64,000 bases of DNA from Armatimonadota bacterium (GTDB taxonomy: Bacteria > Armatimonadota > UBA5829 > DTJY01). Positions 18,078-30,076 of the stretch are shown piece by piece (position 1 is the first letter of the stretch; every line of letters starts with the position of its first letter). Where the stretch lies: the NCBI GenBank assembly GCA_017993055.1, contig JAGONM010000012.1:21361-85360 (forward strand), given 5' to 3'. A program made the translations under genes and the position numbers. The notes beneath the pieces are model-generated. The model had not been told where the DNA came from, did no database searches, and saw only the letters and a list, made by a program, of their open reading frames with translations.

Positions 18078-19028
18078 ATGGACCAGCAACGACGCAAAAC
18101 CGGCGTGGCGCTGCTCTCGGTGGCCTCCAATACCACTCTGGTGCTGCTGAAAGTAGCGGTAGGGCTATTCACCGGGTCGGTTTCGATCATCTCGGAGGGC
18201 ATACACTCGGGGGTCGATCTGCTCGCGGCGCTGATCGCATGGTTCGCGGTAAAGACATCGGGCCAGCCCGCTGATGAGGACCATCCTTTCGGGCACGGCA
18301 AGTATGAGAACATCTCCGGCACCGTCGAGGCGCTTCTGATCTTTGTCGCCGCCGGGTGGATCGTCTACGAGGCGGTCAAGAAGCTTCTGCATCCCGAGCC
18401 TCTGCAGCATGTGGCACTCGGCACCGCGGTGATGCTCGTCTCGGCGGTGGTCAACATCATCGTCTCTCAGAGGCTCTTCAAGATCGGCAGGGAGACCGAC
18501 TCCGTCGCACTGCAGGCGGATGCATGGCACCTGCGCACGGATGTCTACACATCGGCCGGCGTAATGGTCGGATTGACCTTGCTCTGGCTGAACGACATCA
18601 TCGCGCCTCAGGTGAACCTCCATTGGATCGACCCGGTTGCCGCGATTGCGGTGGCGGTCCTGATCGTGAGGGCCGCCTATCACCTGACCGTTCAATCCGC
18701 GCGCGATCTCCTCGATGTCAGCCTGCCCGCAGACGAGGAACGACAGATTCGCGAGCACGTGATGGTCTGGACGCCTGTCGTCAGAGGTTTTCACCGCCTC
18801 CGAACCAGGAAATCCGGGGCGCACCGGTTCATCCAGTTCCACCTGCTGGTGGACGGAAGCATGTCGGTAGATGAGTCTCATCGAGTGCACGACGAGATCG
18901 TGGCCTCGATCAAGGAGCACTACCCGGACAGCACCGCGATCATCCACATGGAGCCCTGCACCAGGCCGTGCCCTGACAAATGCCTGCCCGACTGCCTCCT
19001 TAGTGAGGATGAGCGCATCCGCCTCTAG
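18078..19028 (+). CDS. Cation diffusion facilitator (CDF) metal efflux transporter
   Basis: The 316 aa protein has about six membrane helices in the first 210 residues and a cytoplasmic C-terminal domain. Metal-site features include EGIHSGVD in helix 2, the DEDHPFGHGKYEN loop and ADAWHLRTD in helix 5, all typical of CDF proteins that export Zn, Co, Ni, Fe or Mn by proton antiport. The C-terminus has four cysteines each four residues apart (C-TRP-C-PDK-C-LPD-C), a probable metal-binding tail. ATG 18078 is used, though its ribosome site is weak. The upstream NiCo-like riboswitch suggests cobalt/nickel export. The stop overlaps the convergent gene's stop by 3 bp. Confidence 0.9.
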   Translation: MDQQRRKTGVALLSVASNTTLVLLKVAVGLFTGSVSIISEGIHSGVDLLAALIAWFAVKTSGQPADEDHPFGHGKYENISGTVEALLIFVAAGWIVYEAVKKLLHPEPLQHVALGTAVMLVSAVVNIIVSQRLFKIGRETDSVALQADAWHLRTDVYTSAGVMVGLTLLWLNDIIAPQVNLHWIDPVAAIAVAVLIVRAAYHLTVQSARDLLDVSLPADEERQIREHVMVWTPVVRGFHRLRTRKSGAHRFIQFHLLVDGSMSVDESHRVHDEIVASIKEHYPDSTAIIHMEPCTRPCPDKCLPDCLLSEDERIRL

Positions 19029-20569
19029 CGAACGTATATCACCCGGCGGCCGATGTCGGTCTGGCCGAAGACGTCCTTCGAGCGCACATGGATCAGGTAC
19101 GTGCCTGGTGGAACGCCGGCCGGAAGCTTTGCCTTCCAGATATGGGCGCTGTTTCCCGGAGCCTGGACCGCCCGCCACAGCAGGGGCTTCGTCAGCTTGT
19201 CCTCGAGCTCCTTGATCCGCAGGTAGTATGGATCGGGCTCCGCGACTCTCGACATCTCGACCCACGGGCCGTCGCCCAGCTTCATCTCGATCTTCGACAT
19301 CGGCGAGCCGGCGAAGACGTTGGCGACGACGTCGGTCGCTCCCGTGTCGGCCGACGGGACTTCCTCAGGTGCGAAGATGTTCATCTGATAGTCGGCGGGG
19401 CGCCTTGCGGCCTTGTAGCGGAAGGAGTACGCCGCCGCGTCGAACGATGCAATGGTGTACCCGTTCGGCGTGCCGTCGGCCCCGGTGGAATGAGGCTGAC
19501 CGACTTCGTCCGGAGCTCCCCGCCACCATGCTCCGCACGCGGCCCCGTTTATGAGGTGATGGTGAGGTTGAGGCCCCTTCCATCCGTGAGCCTCTCCGCA
19601 GAAGACCTGATACAGGGTGTGAGTGTGTCCTGATATCGAGAAGGTGTTCGGGCGGTCCTGGAATAACTGGAATACCTCCGCCCTGTCCAACATCCAGTGA
19701 ATCGGTATGTGCATCATGAAGACGATGAGTTGATCCTTCGGTACGAACTCCAGATCGCGCCTGAGCCACAGCTTCTGCCGAAAATCCAGTTCGGCGGTGT
19801 ACCTGCCGTCGTGCTCGTAGTACGGATTGTTCAGCACCACGAAATGCACCGGACCGTAGTCGAAAGAGAAATACGGCGGACCGAAGACGCGCGCCCAGGT
19901 TTCGGCCGTCAGGTGGTGATACGGCCGACCGTCGTAGTTCGTGTCGTGGTTGCCCTTGACGTAATACCAGGGGATGCCGATCAGCCCGTGCGCTGCGGCG
20001 ACGTCCTCGTACAGGGCCAGGCTGTCGCCGACTACATCTCCGAGTGTAACGCCGAAGGCCGCGTCTGCGCCGACGAGTTCCTCGACGATGTCGTGGCCCA
20101 GGGTGAAAACCGACGCCTTGCTCGAAGGCTGGGTGTCGCCGAAGAAGATCGCCTTGAAGCGGTCGGGCTCCTCGCGCTTGAACAGCGGGAAATCCACCGA
20201 TTCGGGAAGCGGTCCGGTCGGGTCAACGCCTTTGTACTTCTGTGGCGGCGAGCCCTTCGGCTTGTGGACGTAGTAGAACTGCGGATGGTTGTTCGCGTCA
20301 ACCGGGTTCATCCAGCCCCGCGGCTTTGTGACGAAAATGATGGTATCGTCGTCCACGGGAAGCCGGTAGGCGCCCGACGAATCGGTCTGCACTATCACGC
20401 GCCCGTTCGAGACTCGGACGCCCGCGATCCCTTTCTCACCGGGGTCGCGCGCTCTGTTGAGATTGGCGTCGTTGTATACGATGCCTTGGGCGAAGTCCTG
20501 ACAAGCTGCCGGCGCTATCAATGCGAACAGGAGAACTGCGAGAAGGATAGGGCCTGGTGATTTCTTCAT
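19025..20569 (-). CDS. Secreted calcineurin-like metallophosphoesterase
   Basis: The 514 aa protein starts at ATG 20569 with a Sec signal (LLAVLLFALIAPAA). An N-terminal all-beta domain (about 25-105) resembles the SdrD-like/metallophosphatase N domain (GIVYNDANLNRARDPGEKGIAGVRVSNG). The catalytic domain has FFGDTQ, LGDVVGD, GNHD, MMHIPIHW and SGHTHT, which together give the full dinuclear metal set. A C-terminal domain (from about 375) follows with the AWWRGAPDEVG motif of the calcineurin-like C-terminal family. It probably acts outside the cytoplasm on a phosphoester substrate that is not evident. It has its own promoter just behind the upstream hydrolase gene. Confidence 0.88.
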   Translation of the reverse strand: MKKSPGPILLAVLLFALIAPAACQDFAQGIVYNDANLNRARDPGEKGIAGVRVSNGRVIVQTDSSGAYRLPVDDDTIIFVTKPRGWMNPVDANNHPQFYYVHKPKGSPPQKYKGVDPTGPLPESVDFPLFKREEPDRFKAIFFGDTQPSSKASVFTLGHDIVEELVGADAAFGVTLGDVVGDSLALYEDVAAAHGLIGIPWYYVKGNHDTNYDGRPYHHLTAETWARVFGPPYFSFDYGPVHFVVLNNPYYEHDGRYTAELDFRQKLWLRRDLEFVPKDQLIVFMMHIPIHWMLDRAEVFQLFQDRPNTFSISGHTHTLYQVFCGEAHGWKGPQPHHHLINGAACGAWWRGAPDEVGQPHSTGADGTPNGYTIASFDAAAYSFRYKAARRPADYQMNIFAPEEVPSADTGATDVVANVFAGSPMSKIEMKLGDGPWVEMSRVAEPDPYYLRIKELEDKLTKPLLWRAVQAPGNSAHIWKAKLPAGVPPGTYLIHVRSKDVFGQTDIGRRVIYVR

Positions 20570-20626
20570 GTGGGTGGTTCGACTCCGTTGTCCGAAGGCA
20601 CCGGGGGTTATGCCTGAGTTTGCTGC

Positions 20627-20656
20627 ATTATAGCGGTACAGAGGCCACGCGGTCAA
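20627..20656 (-). promoter_or_regulatory. Promoter for the metallophosphoesterase gene
   Basis: On the - strand TTGACC (20656-20651) and a perfect TATAAT (20632-20627) are 18 bp apart. They lie immediately after the stop codon of the upstream hydrolase gene and about 60 bp before the start codon at 20569. Confidence 0.65.
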
Positions 20657-22573
20657 TCAGAGCCTGATCTCGACGAGTTCACCGGGCTCCACGCGGGCAT
20701 TGTGGGTGTTACTCTGCCATGTGCGCTCGACGTCGGCAGGCTTGTCGCCGTTGTTGTAGAGCAGCATCATGTCCGGGAAGACGGCGGTCCAGACGTTGTC
20801 CGCCCGGCTGTCCACCTCGGGAGCGCTCTTGAGCCTGCTGTCTAACCTGTCCGCGCGGTAGACGGCCCAGCGCACCAGTTCGCTCAGCATGTCCTTCTCG
20901 TCCGGCATGCGGAACTTGCCCAGCACAATCCCTCGTCCCACTCTGCCTTGTGACGGAACACCTGCTTCATAGGTAATCATAATAGGGAACAGCTTGTCGC
21001 TGATGTCAGTCCGACCTTCTACATCGGCAGGCTTCTCGCCGGATCCCCAGACGAGGATTCCACCGTTCTCGACCCACTCGAGGATCTTCTCGAGCACCAC
21101 ACGCTCAGTTACCGGGCCGCCGAGCCAGATCAGCACGCGGGTCTTGCTCTTCGCGAGGTAGTCGTCCTCGATCAGAAGCTCGTCCGCCACCTCGAAGTCG
21201 GTGATGTCGCGGAGGGCGTCCGCCGCGCGGATTACGGGCCAGATGTCGCCGTTCATGCGATACCAGGTGGTCGGGCAGTAGACCGCCACATCGGTGATCG
21301 ACGGCACGCCCCGGTAGAGATGAATCCACTTCAGGCCGTCTTCCTTGTGCTTGTCCCACTCATAGCTGAACATTTCGGACGTGCCGTTGGAGGCATCCAT
21401 GAAGACGCGGCGCAGGAAGGTCCGCTGGTCGAGGCCGCCCGCGGGCTCGGTCGTGAACGGGATGCCGTAGAACCGGTACGCGGTGCCGTACCATCGGTCG
21501 CCGAACGGTCGTCCGTGGCAGTCGGCGGGCTGGAGGCGCATCTTCCACCGCCCCTTGATCCCCACCTTCGCAAGGGGGGGTGAGACGGCCTTCGCGTACC
21601 CTGGGCAGTAGGTCCCCCAGGCGATCGGGTTCACGCCGCCGGCCGATCCGCCGGGCTTCATCTTCAACCTCTCGATCGGGATGTACTTCTTCGCCTCGTT
21701 GGTCACCTCTACGGAGAAGTCTATGAGCGACTGGTGATACCACCTGATGAAGTCGATCCATCGGCGTCGGGCCTTCGCGTCGCTCCGCTCCTCGGCCTTG
21801 AGCAGCTTGCCGGCCTTGATCTCGGGCGGGAATTCGACCTCGCTCCACCTGAGGAATCTCGTCCCCCAGGCCTTGTTGAGCGCCGGGAGCGACTTGTACT
21901 GCTTGCGAAACGAGGCGCTGAATGCCTTGCGGGCATACGGATCGCCGCACCAGTAGCCCTCGTGGGAGTGGCCGATCTTGACCCAGTCGGGGATCGGGAG
22001 CGGGTAGTTGCCCTCGCCGTATGGACCGACTAACCCGATGTACGTGCGCCCGAGCCTATCGCCGAGCGCCTGAGCCATGTGCTTGTACCAGCGGCCGAAC
22101 CATTTCGCGGTGGCCGGGTCCCAGATGGAGAAGGTGTACGTCTCCTCGCCGTGCTCGAGGCAGCGCATCATGGTGAAATGGTCCGGCGCATCGGGATCGT
22201 TCGCCGGGAGCTTGCCCTCACGCATCCACAGGGGGGGATTCATCAGCCAGAGGTAGGCGTCGTACTCCAGGCCGCCCGCGCGCTGATTGGTCGCAACCTC
22301 GAGCTGCCGACTCCAGTCCCACTTGCCGGGCGCAGTCTCGACCGCGCCCCATGCGACGTAATCCTCGTAGGCCATCAGACCGGACGCGTGGTGACCCGCC
22401 CAGTTCTCCGGCGGCGGGACCGGCTCTCCGTTGAAGTTGGGGTCCGGCCACGCGCCGATCGGCGAATGCTGGATATGGTTGACGCTGAAGTTGCCGCTGA
22501 TGATCGGCAGGCTGTCGGCGGCCGCCGCGATGATCGGCAGCACGGCGAGCACAAGTGCGATCGTGACAGTCAT
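20657..22573 (-). CDS. Secreted beta-galactosidase-like (GH42/GH14-type) TIM-barrel hydrolase
   Basis: The 638 aa protein has an N-terminal signal (VTIALVLAVLPIIAAAA). An eight-fold-barrel-like domain follows with ETAPGKWDWSRQLEVA, YLWLMNPPLWMREG, VGPYGEGNYPLP (a plausible acid/base glutamate) and ALNKAWGTRFLRWSEVE. The late section (about 430-560) resembles a trimerisation or glutamine-amidotransferase-like domain found in GH42 enzymes. The assignment to GH42/GH14-like families is by overall resemblance, so substrate and exact family are uncertain. The segment AVSPPLAKVGIKG coincides with a palindromic insertion. It is probably co-transcribed with the beta-helix gene 12 bp upstream. Confidence 0.6.
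   Translation of the reverse strand: MTVTIALVLAVLPIIAAAADSLPIISGNFSVNHIQHSPIGAWPDPNFNGEPVPPPENWAGHHASGLMAYEDYVAWGAVETAPGKWDWSRQLEVATNQRAGGLEYDAYLWLMNPPLWMREGKLPANDPDAPDHFTMMRCLEHGEETYTFSIWDPATAKWFGRWYKHMAQALGDRLGRTYIGLVGPYGEGNYPLPIPDWVKIGHSHEGYWCGDPYARKAFSASFRKQYKSLPALNKAWGTRFLRWSEVEFPPEIKAGKLLKAEERSDAKARRRWIDFIRWYHQSLIDFSVEVTNEAKKYIPIERLKMKPGGSAGGVNPIAWGTYCPGYAKAVSPPLAKVGIKGRWKMRLQPADCHGRPFGDRWYGTAYRFYGIPFTTEPAGGLDQRTFLRRVFMDASNGTSEMFSYEWDKHKEDGLKWIHLYRGVPSITDVAVYCPTTWYRMNGDIWPVIRAADALRDITDFEVADELLIEDDYLAKSKTRVLIWLGGPVTERVVLEKILEWVENGGILVWGSGEKPADVEGRTDISDKLFPIMITYEAGVPSQGRVGRGIVLGKFRMPDEKDMLSELVRWAVYRADRLDSRLKSAPEVDSRADNVWTAVFPDMMLLYNNGDKPADVERTWQSNTHNARVEPGELVEIRL
21551..21584. repeat. Palindromic element inside the GH42-like gene
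   Basis: CCCCTTG.TCCCCACCTT pairs loosely with AAGGGGGGGTGAG around a CGC centre. On the coding (-) strand it encodes SPPLAKVG. It is one of three related G-run palindromes found inside coding genes in this window. Confidence 0.55.
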
Positions 22574-22585
22574 GGGTTCTCCATA

Positions 22586-23920
22586 TCACTCGTCAGTGTC
22601 TGCGACGTTGTCCTTGATGACGACCTGACCCTCGGAGTTGTTGACGATCGTGCCGGGGCCGTAGAACTCGTTGCCGGTGATGACCGCCGCTCGGACCGGC
22701 GGGTCTAGGACGATCGGACGATTGTTGAACGGCGCATCGTACATGTTGAGGAACACGCAGTTGGTGATGCTGATGCGGCCCTCGCGGACGCGAATGATGT
22801 CGTCGGCCTTGATGCCGCGGTCTATGCAGTAGAAGTGGCAGTTGTCGAACGAGACTCGGCCCCTGCCGGAGATGTCGGCCGCCCCAACGTTGTTCTTCGA
22901 GTGCTCGCTGCCGAAGATCCCGCAGCCGGTGAAGCGGATCATGCCGATGTTCGTGTCCCTGACGATGATGTCGCCGAAGATCTGCGAGTTCGAGAAGCTG
23001 ACGCCGCTGTGGCCCTGGGTCTCCTCGACTAGCACCGCTATGTCGCAGGCATCTGCGCCGCTCTGGGTGAGCAGGTAGTTGCCCGCGCCTTCATATGGAC
23101 CGGTCCCCTGGCCGCGCACGAACTTCATGCCGACCTTGTAGCTTATGGCAAAGCAGTTGGTGACGTACTGCCAGTCGCTCCGACCGAAGATGAAGGCCTC
23201 GCCATGCTCGAGCATGAACCTGCCGACCGGGCTGTCGGGGTCGCCGGCCGTCCAGAACGGCCAGAGGTGGACGTTCTCGATCCGGCCGATGTCTATGCAG
23301 TAGTCAATCCACACACCGCGCCGCAGCGGTTGAGCGTAGAGGTTGCGGATGTAGTGCCGACCGGAGACGCGGCTGCCGAAGTCCACGGCCTGGTAGGGAT
23401 TGACGAGCAGGCAGTCTACGATCGAGCAGTTGTCCGCGCCGACGGTCGCCACGCACCAGGGATACATTTTGGGCGGATTGGTCTTCGTCTGCTCGGGATA
23501 GAAGACAGTCACCCCCTTCAGCGTCGAGCAGCGGTCGAGCGTGATGAACGGAGTGCCGGTTTCGCTGCCTGCCCCCTCAACTGCCAGCAGAACACTGCCC
23601 TTCAGATCGGGGCCGGATTCGGGCTTGCCGGGAACCTTGTGGTACTCGTTGACGCTCGCGGGTGCGCGCCAGGTGCCCTCGAGCGTGACCGCTCGCGGGA
23701 TGGCGAGGTGCGTCTTGATCATATACTGGCCGGCCGGGACCTCGACGATCCCGCCGTCCTGCCTGGCGCACGCGTCGAGCGCCTTCTGGAAAGCTGATGT
23801 GTCGTCGGTGGCTCCGTCGCCCTTGGCGCCGAAGTCGCGAACGTTCAGGGCGCCCGGCGTCCGCGCGAGGCAGGGCCCCGACAGGATGAGGATCAGGATG
23901 AAGATGGAACAGAGTTTCAT
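22586..23920 (-). CDS. Secreted right-handed beta-helix protein, pectate-lyase-3 type
   Basis: The 444 aa protein has a signal peptide (MKLCSIFILILILSGPCLA) followed directly by NVRDFGAKGDGATDDTSAFQKALDAC. That is the hallmark start of Pectate_lyase_3/GH28-like beta-helices. GGIVEVPAGQYMI comes next, then repeated beta-helix turns with GVTVFYPEQ, NCSIVDCLL, SFSNSQIFGDI and ISITNCVFLN. Such proteins are polysaccharide lyases, epimerases or hydrolases, and I cannot identify the catalytic residues here. It is in a - strand cluster with other secreted carbohydrate enzymes, 2 bp downstream of the large TIM-barrel gene. Confidence 0.8.
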   Translation of the reverse strand: MKLCSIFILILILSGPCLARTPGALNVRDFGAKGDGATDDTSAFQKALDACARQDGGIVEVPAGQYMIKTHLAIPRAVTLEGTWRAPASVNEYHKVPGKPESGPDLKGSVLLAVEGAGSETGTPFITLDRCSTLKGVTVFYPEQTKTNPPKMYPWCVATVGADNCSIVDCLLVNPYQAVDFGSRVSGRHYIRNLYAQPLRRGVWIDYCIDIGRIENVHLWPFWTAGDPDSPVGRFMLEHGEAFIFGRSDWQYVTNCFAISYKVGMKFVRGQGTGPYEGAGNYLLTQSGADACDIAVLVEETQGHSGVSFSNSQIFGDIIVRDTNIGMIRFTGCGIFGSEHSKNNVGAADISGRGRVSFDNCHFYCIDRGIKADDIIRVREGRISITNCVFLNMYDAPFNNRPIVLDPPVRAAVITGNEFYGPGTIVNNSEGQVVIKDNVADTDE

Positions 23921-23922
23921 GC

Positions 23923-26820
23923 TTACCTTCCCGTGCCTCCGGTGAACGCTACGGCCGGCTCGAGCGGCTTACCCTCGCTGATGACCGTGACTCTGGCACG
24001 GGGGTTGATTCCCGGCAGGCTGCCGCAGTCAAAGCTGACGGCGTAATCCCCGCGTTCCAGGATCGGCGCCTCCCCCTCCGGCTTCACCTCGCGAATCAGC
24101 GCTCCCTGCGGGCCGTAGAGCTTGCAGTCGGCCATGGAGTTGAACTCCAGGTAGCAGCCGCTCTCGATCTCGACCGGGAAGGTCACTTTCTTCCCGCCGA
24201 CGGTGATGGCGGGGTTCACCAGCTTACCGTTGACGAGCGGAAGCGCCTTGATCGGGCTGAGGTAAGTCGTGACGGGCTTGCCCGATGGGAGGTTGTTGTA
24301 CCACAGGCTTAACTGCTCGACCTTGCCGAAGTTCACGTTCTCGCGGTAGATGAAGTATGCGCCCCATATCCAGTGAGGCTTCTGGCCTTCCTCTTCGTTC
24401 CAGGTGTTGTTCCAGTCGGCCTCAGGGCGGTTGTACGGCCATGAGTAGTCGGCAAAGCGCTCGCCCTCAGGCTCGATCAACTCGAAGTACCGCCAGCCAG
24501 TGAAGTCCAGCTTCACGTAGTGCTCGCCGTGGGCTTCCGACACATGCGCCGGGCTGCGCAGTTGGACGTTCAGGATCGCCCCGCTTCCGTCGCCGTGAAT
24601 CCAGACGCCGAGCGCCTGTGCAGCCGAAATGTCAATGGGAGCTTCCCACTTCTTGCCGACCATGGCCCATGCGCCCTGTCTGCCGGGCAGCTTGCTCTCT
24701 GCGGTGAGTTTCCCGCTGACGTCACCCGCCTTGACGATATCCGATGCCGAGGTGAGGCTCGCAGATATCTCCGGAGGGCTGAATCGCCGCGGCATCTCTG
24801 ACGGGTCGGTGAATCCGGCCACCGTGACGCCATCCGGCGAATCGTAGGGCGCGGCCGACATCAGCGCCTCGATGCGTATTCGCGCGGGCTGGCGGTCGAA
24901 GGCGTTGGCAACCGTCCACGAGTTGCTCCATCCGCCGATACCTTCCACTCGATGTTTGTCGTACTTCGTCGGGATGAACACATAGTTGCCGGAGGTGTCC
25001 TGCTCTAACGTGAAGTCCCTGCCCGGCTCTCGAAGACGAGCCTTGATAGACTCCGGCACGACGTTAGCGGCTCGCAGGGTTTCCCAGCGCCTCATGATGT
25101 CCGCGAGGCGAATCATGTAGGTGTTGCCGAGATCAGCGGGCGAGATGCCCATCAGCGCGAGACCCGTATCGTTCCCCAGGCACTTGGCGCAGAGGTACTC
25201 GATGTCGTCGGGCATGGTCGGCTCGACCAGCGCCCCGCCCCATGTCTTCACCGCCCACCAGCCGAGCTGGCTGGGCATGAATATGCGCTTGTTGTTCTCG
25301 TTCGCGGCGCAGTGATTGTCAATGAACTTCTTGTAGCTGCGGCTGGGATGATCCCACGCGCCCATCCGCGAGCGGACGTACCACAGATGGTGATGGAAGG
25401 TGCTCATCTCCATCAGCGCAGGCTTCTCCAGTCTCTTGTACAGCTCGAAGGCGAACTTCGATCCCCAGTGCCAGCCGTACTCGGAGCCGTCGAAGATGTC
25501 CTCGGCATCGAGCGCGTCGAGGTAGATCGTGTCGAATCCGCAGCGATTGAAGGCCTCGGCAGACTTCGCAGCGACCTCGGTGAAGAGCGTCGTCTTGTGG
25601 TCGGGCTGGAAGTACCCGAAGACCTCCTTCAGGTGGCCGACCTTCGCTCCCTTCTTGTGCTCCGAGACGCGCGTCCCGAGCACCCCGCGAGTGCAGCCGG
25701 TGAACGCGTAAGGCGGCTCCTTCGAGACGCCCGTGTACGTGATCAACTCGTCGTCTATCTGCAGGGTCACGCTGTTCCGCACGAAGAAGCCCGTGATGGC
25801 GGACATCTTCTCTGTGGATTCGCGCACGCTAACCACCGCGTCACTTGCGGTCATGTCCTGAGCCAGCGTGAAGGTTGCATCCTTGCCGAGCCTCGGGTCG
25901 GGCACCGGCGTCACCCAGGGGGTGCGCTTGTCTATGCAGGCGGCGTAGGTGTGCAGGCCGGCCTGGATCCCGGCGGCATGGAGCTTGTCTATGGCGGCCT
26001 TCAGATCGTCGAATCCTCTTGGATACCGCGCGGGATTCGGCTGGCAGTCGCCGAACCGGAAAGAGCTTCCGCCGTGGAAGTCTATCTGTGTGATTCCCAG
26101 GGACTTGGCGAGCTTGATCCACTCGTCGGCTGTGTCTACGGTGATGCCGTCGAAGTTGAAGAGGTACGATCGGTAGTTGTCCGGGCCGTCGAGCGCCCAG
26201 GGGCCTCCGACGGGCGAGTGCGGAAGGTCCTCGGCCGCACTGACTACTTCCTTTATCACGTCGCGAAGCTCGGCCTGAGGGCATCCGATCAGAGCCGCCT
26301 TGGCTCCAGCGAACCCGACCCGGCGCATGCAGCTCGCACTCAGAGCGCCGGCTGGACCTGGAAGCGGTGAGACGTAGGTCCTCAGGTTCAGGGCGAGCGC
26401 GCACGCCGCGAAAGGTTCATCGGGCTGACCCTTCAGTCTCAGCGGCACATCCACGAAAGTGAGTTGCTCGACGCCGTCGCCGCTGAGCGAGACGACTTCG
26501 AGGACGATGTAGCGCTTCACCGCCGTCGCTCTCAGGACGGCTTCGACCTTCGCATCCCCGAACCGCACTCGGATGCCGCCGGAACTGCTGCGCACTTCCG
26601 AGGCGGCGAAACTCCTGCCGTCCTTGCTTATCCTGGCGAAGGGCGACTGCTCAGCGCGGCAGTAGTCCGTGCCGGTTGCCTTGTCAACGAATCGAAGCCC
26701 CAGACCGTCGGGTGAGACCTCCAGCCGGATGAGGTCGTTCTCTATCACCGCGCCCATGTTACCTCCTGATGCTGCGCAGGCGATCAGCATCGCCGCCGCA
26801 CAAAGCACGATTCTAATCAT
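23923..26820 (-). CDS. Large secreted TIM-barrel protein, putative glycoside hydrolase of unclear family
   Basis: The 965 aa protein has a signal peptide (IVLCAAAMLIACAASGG), and AACAAS-like cysteines could make it a lipoprotein. An N-terminal beta-sandwich (about 25-190) resembles GH31/GH36-type N domains. A central barrel (about 205-600) has ITQIDFHGGSSFRFGDC, AGIQAGLHTYAAC and DTIYLDALDAEDIFDG, the last carrying an aspartate cluster at a likely catalytic strand. C-terminal beta domains (about 640-950) include a carbohydrate-binding-like module. No family could be assigned with confidence. It starts 18 bp after the DUF4838 gene, so it probably shares a transcript with it. Confidence 0.55.
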   Translation of the reverse strand: MIRIVLCAAAMLIACAASGGNMGAVIENDLIRLEVSPDGLGLRFVDKATGTDYCRAEQSPFARISKDGRSFAASEVRSSSGGIRVRFGDAKVEAVLRATAVKRYIVLEVVSLSGDGVEQLTFVDVPLRLKGQPDEPFAACALALNLRTYVSPLPGPAGALSASCMRRVGFAGAKAALIGCPQAELRDVIKEVVSAAEDLPHSPVGGPWALDGPDNYRSYLFNFDGITVDTADEWIKLAKSLGITQIDFHGGSSFRFGDCQPNPARYPRGFDDLKAAIDKLHAAGIQAGLHTYAACIDKRTPWVTPVPDPRLGKDATFTLAQDMTASDAVVSVRESTEKMSAITGFFVRNSVTLQIDDELITYTGVSKEPPYAFTGCTRGVLGTRVSEHKKGAKVGHLKEVFGYFQPDHKTTLFTEVAAKSAEAFNRCGFDTIYLDALDAEDIFDGSEYGWHWGSKFAFELYKRLEKPALMEMSTFHHHLWYVRSRMGAWDHPSRSYKKFIDNHCAANENNKRIFMPSQLGWWAVKTWGGALVEPTMPDDIEYLCAKCLGNDTGLALMGISPADLGNTYMIRLADIMRRWETLRAANVVPESIKARLREPGRDFTLEQDTSGNYVFIPTKYDKHRVEGIGGWSNSWTVANAFDRQPARIRIEALMSAAPYDSPDGVTVAGFTDPSEMPRRFSPPEISASLTSASDIVKAGDVSGKLTAESKLPGRQGAWAMVGKKWEAPIDISAAQALGVWIHGDGSGAILNVQLRSPAHVSEAHGEHYVKLDFTGWRYFELIEPEGERFADYSWPYNRPEADWNNTWNEEEGQKPHWIWGAYFIYRENVNFGKVEQLSLWYNNLPSGKPVTTYLSPIKALPLVNGKLVNPAITVGGKKVTFPVEIESGCYLEFNSMADCKLYGPQGALIREVKPEGEAPILERGDYAVSFDCGSLPGINPRARVTVISEGKPLEPAVAFTGGTGR

Positions 26821-26838
26821 ATCGGTTCATGCTCCACG

Positions 26839-30074
<3,236 letters not shown>

Positions 30075-30076
30075 AT

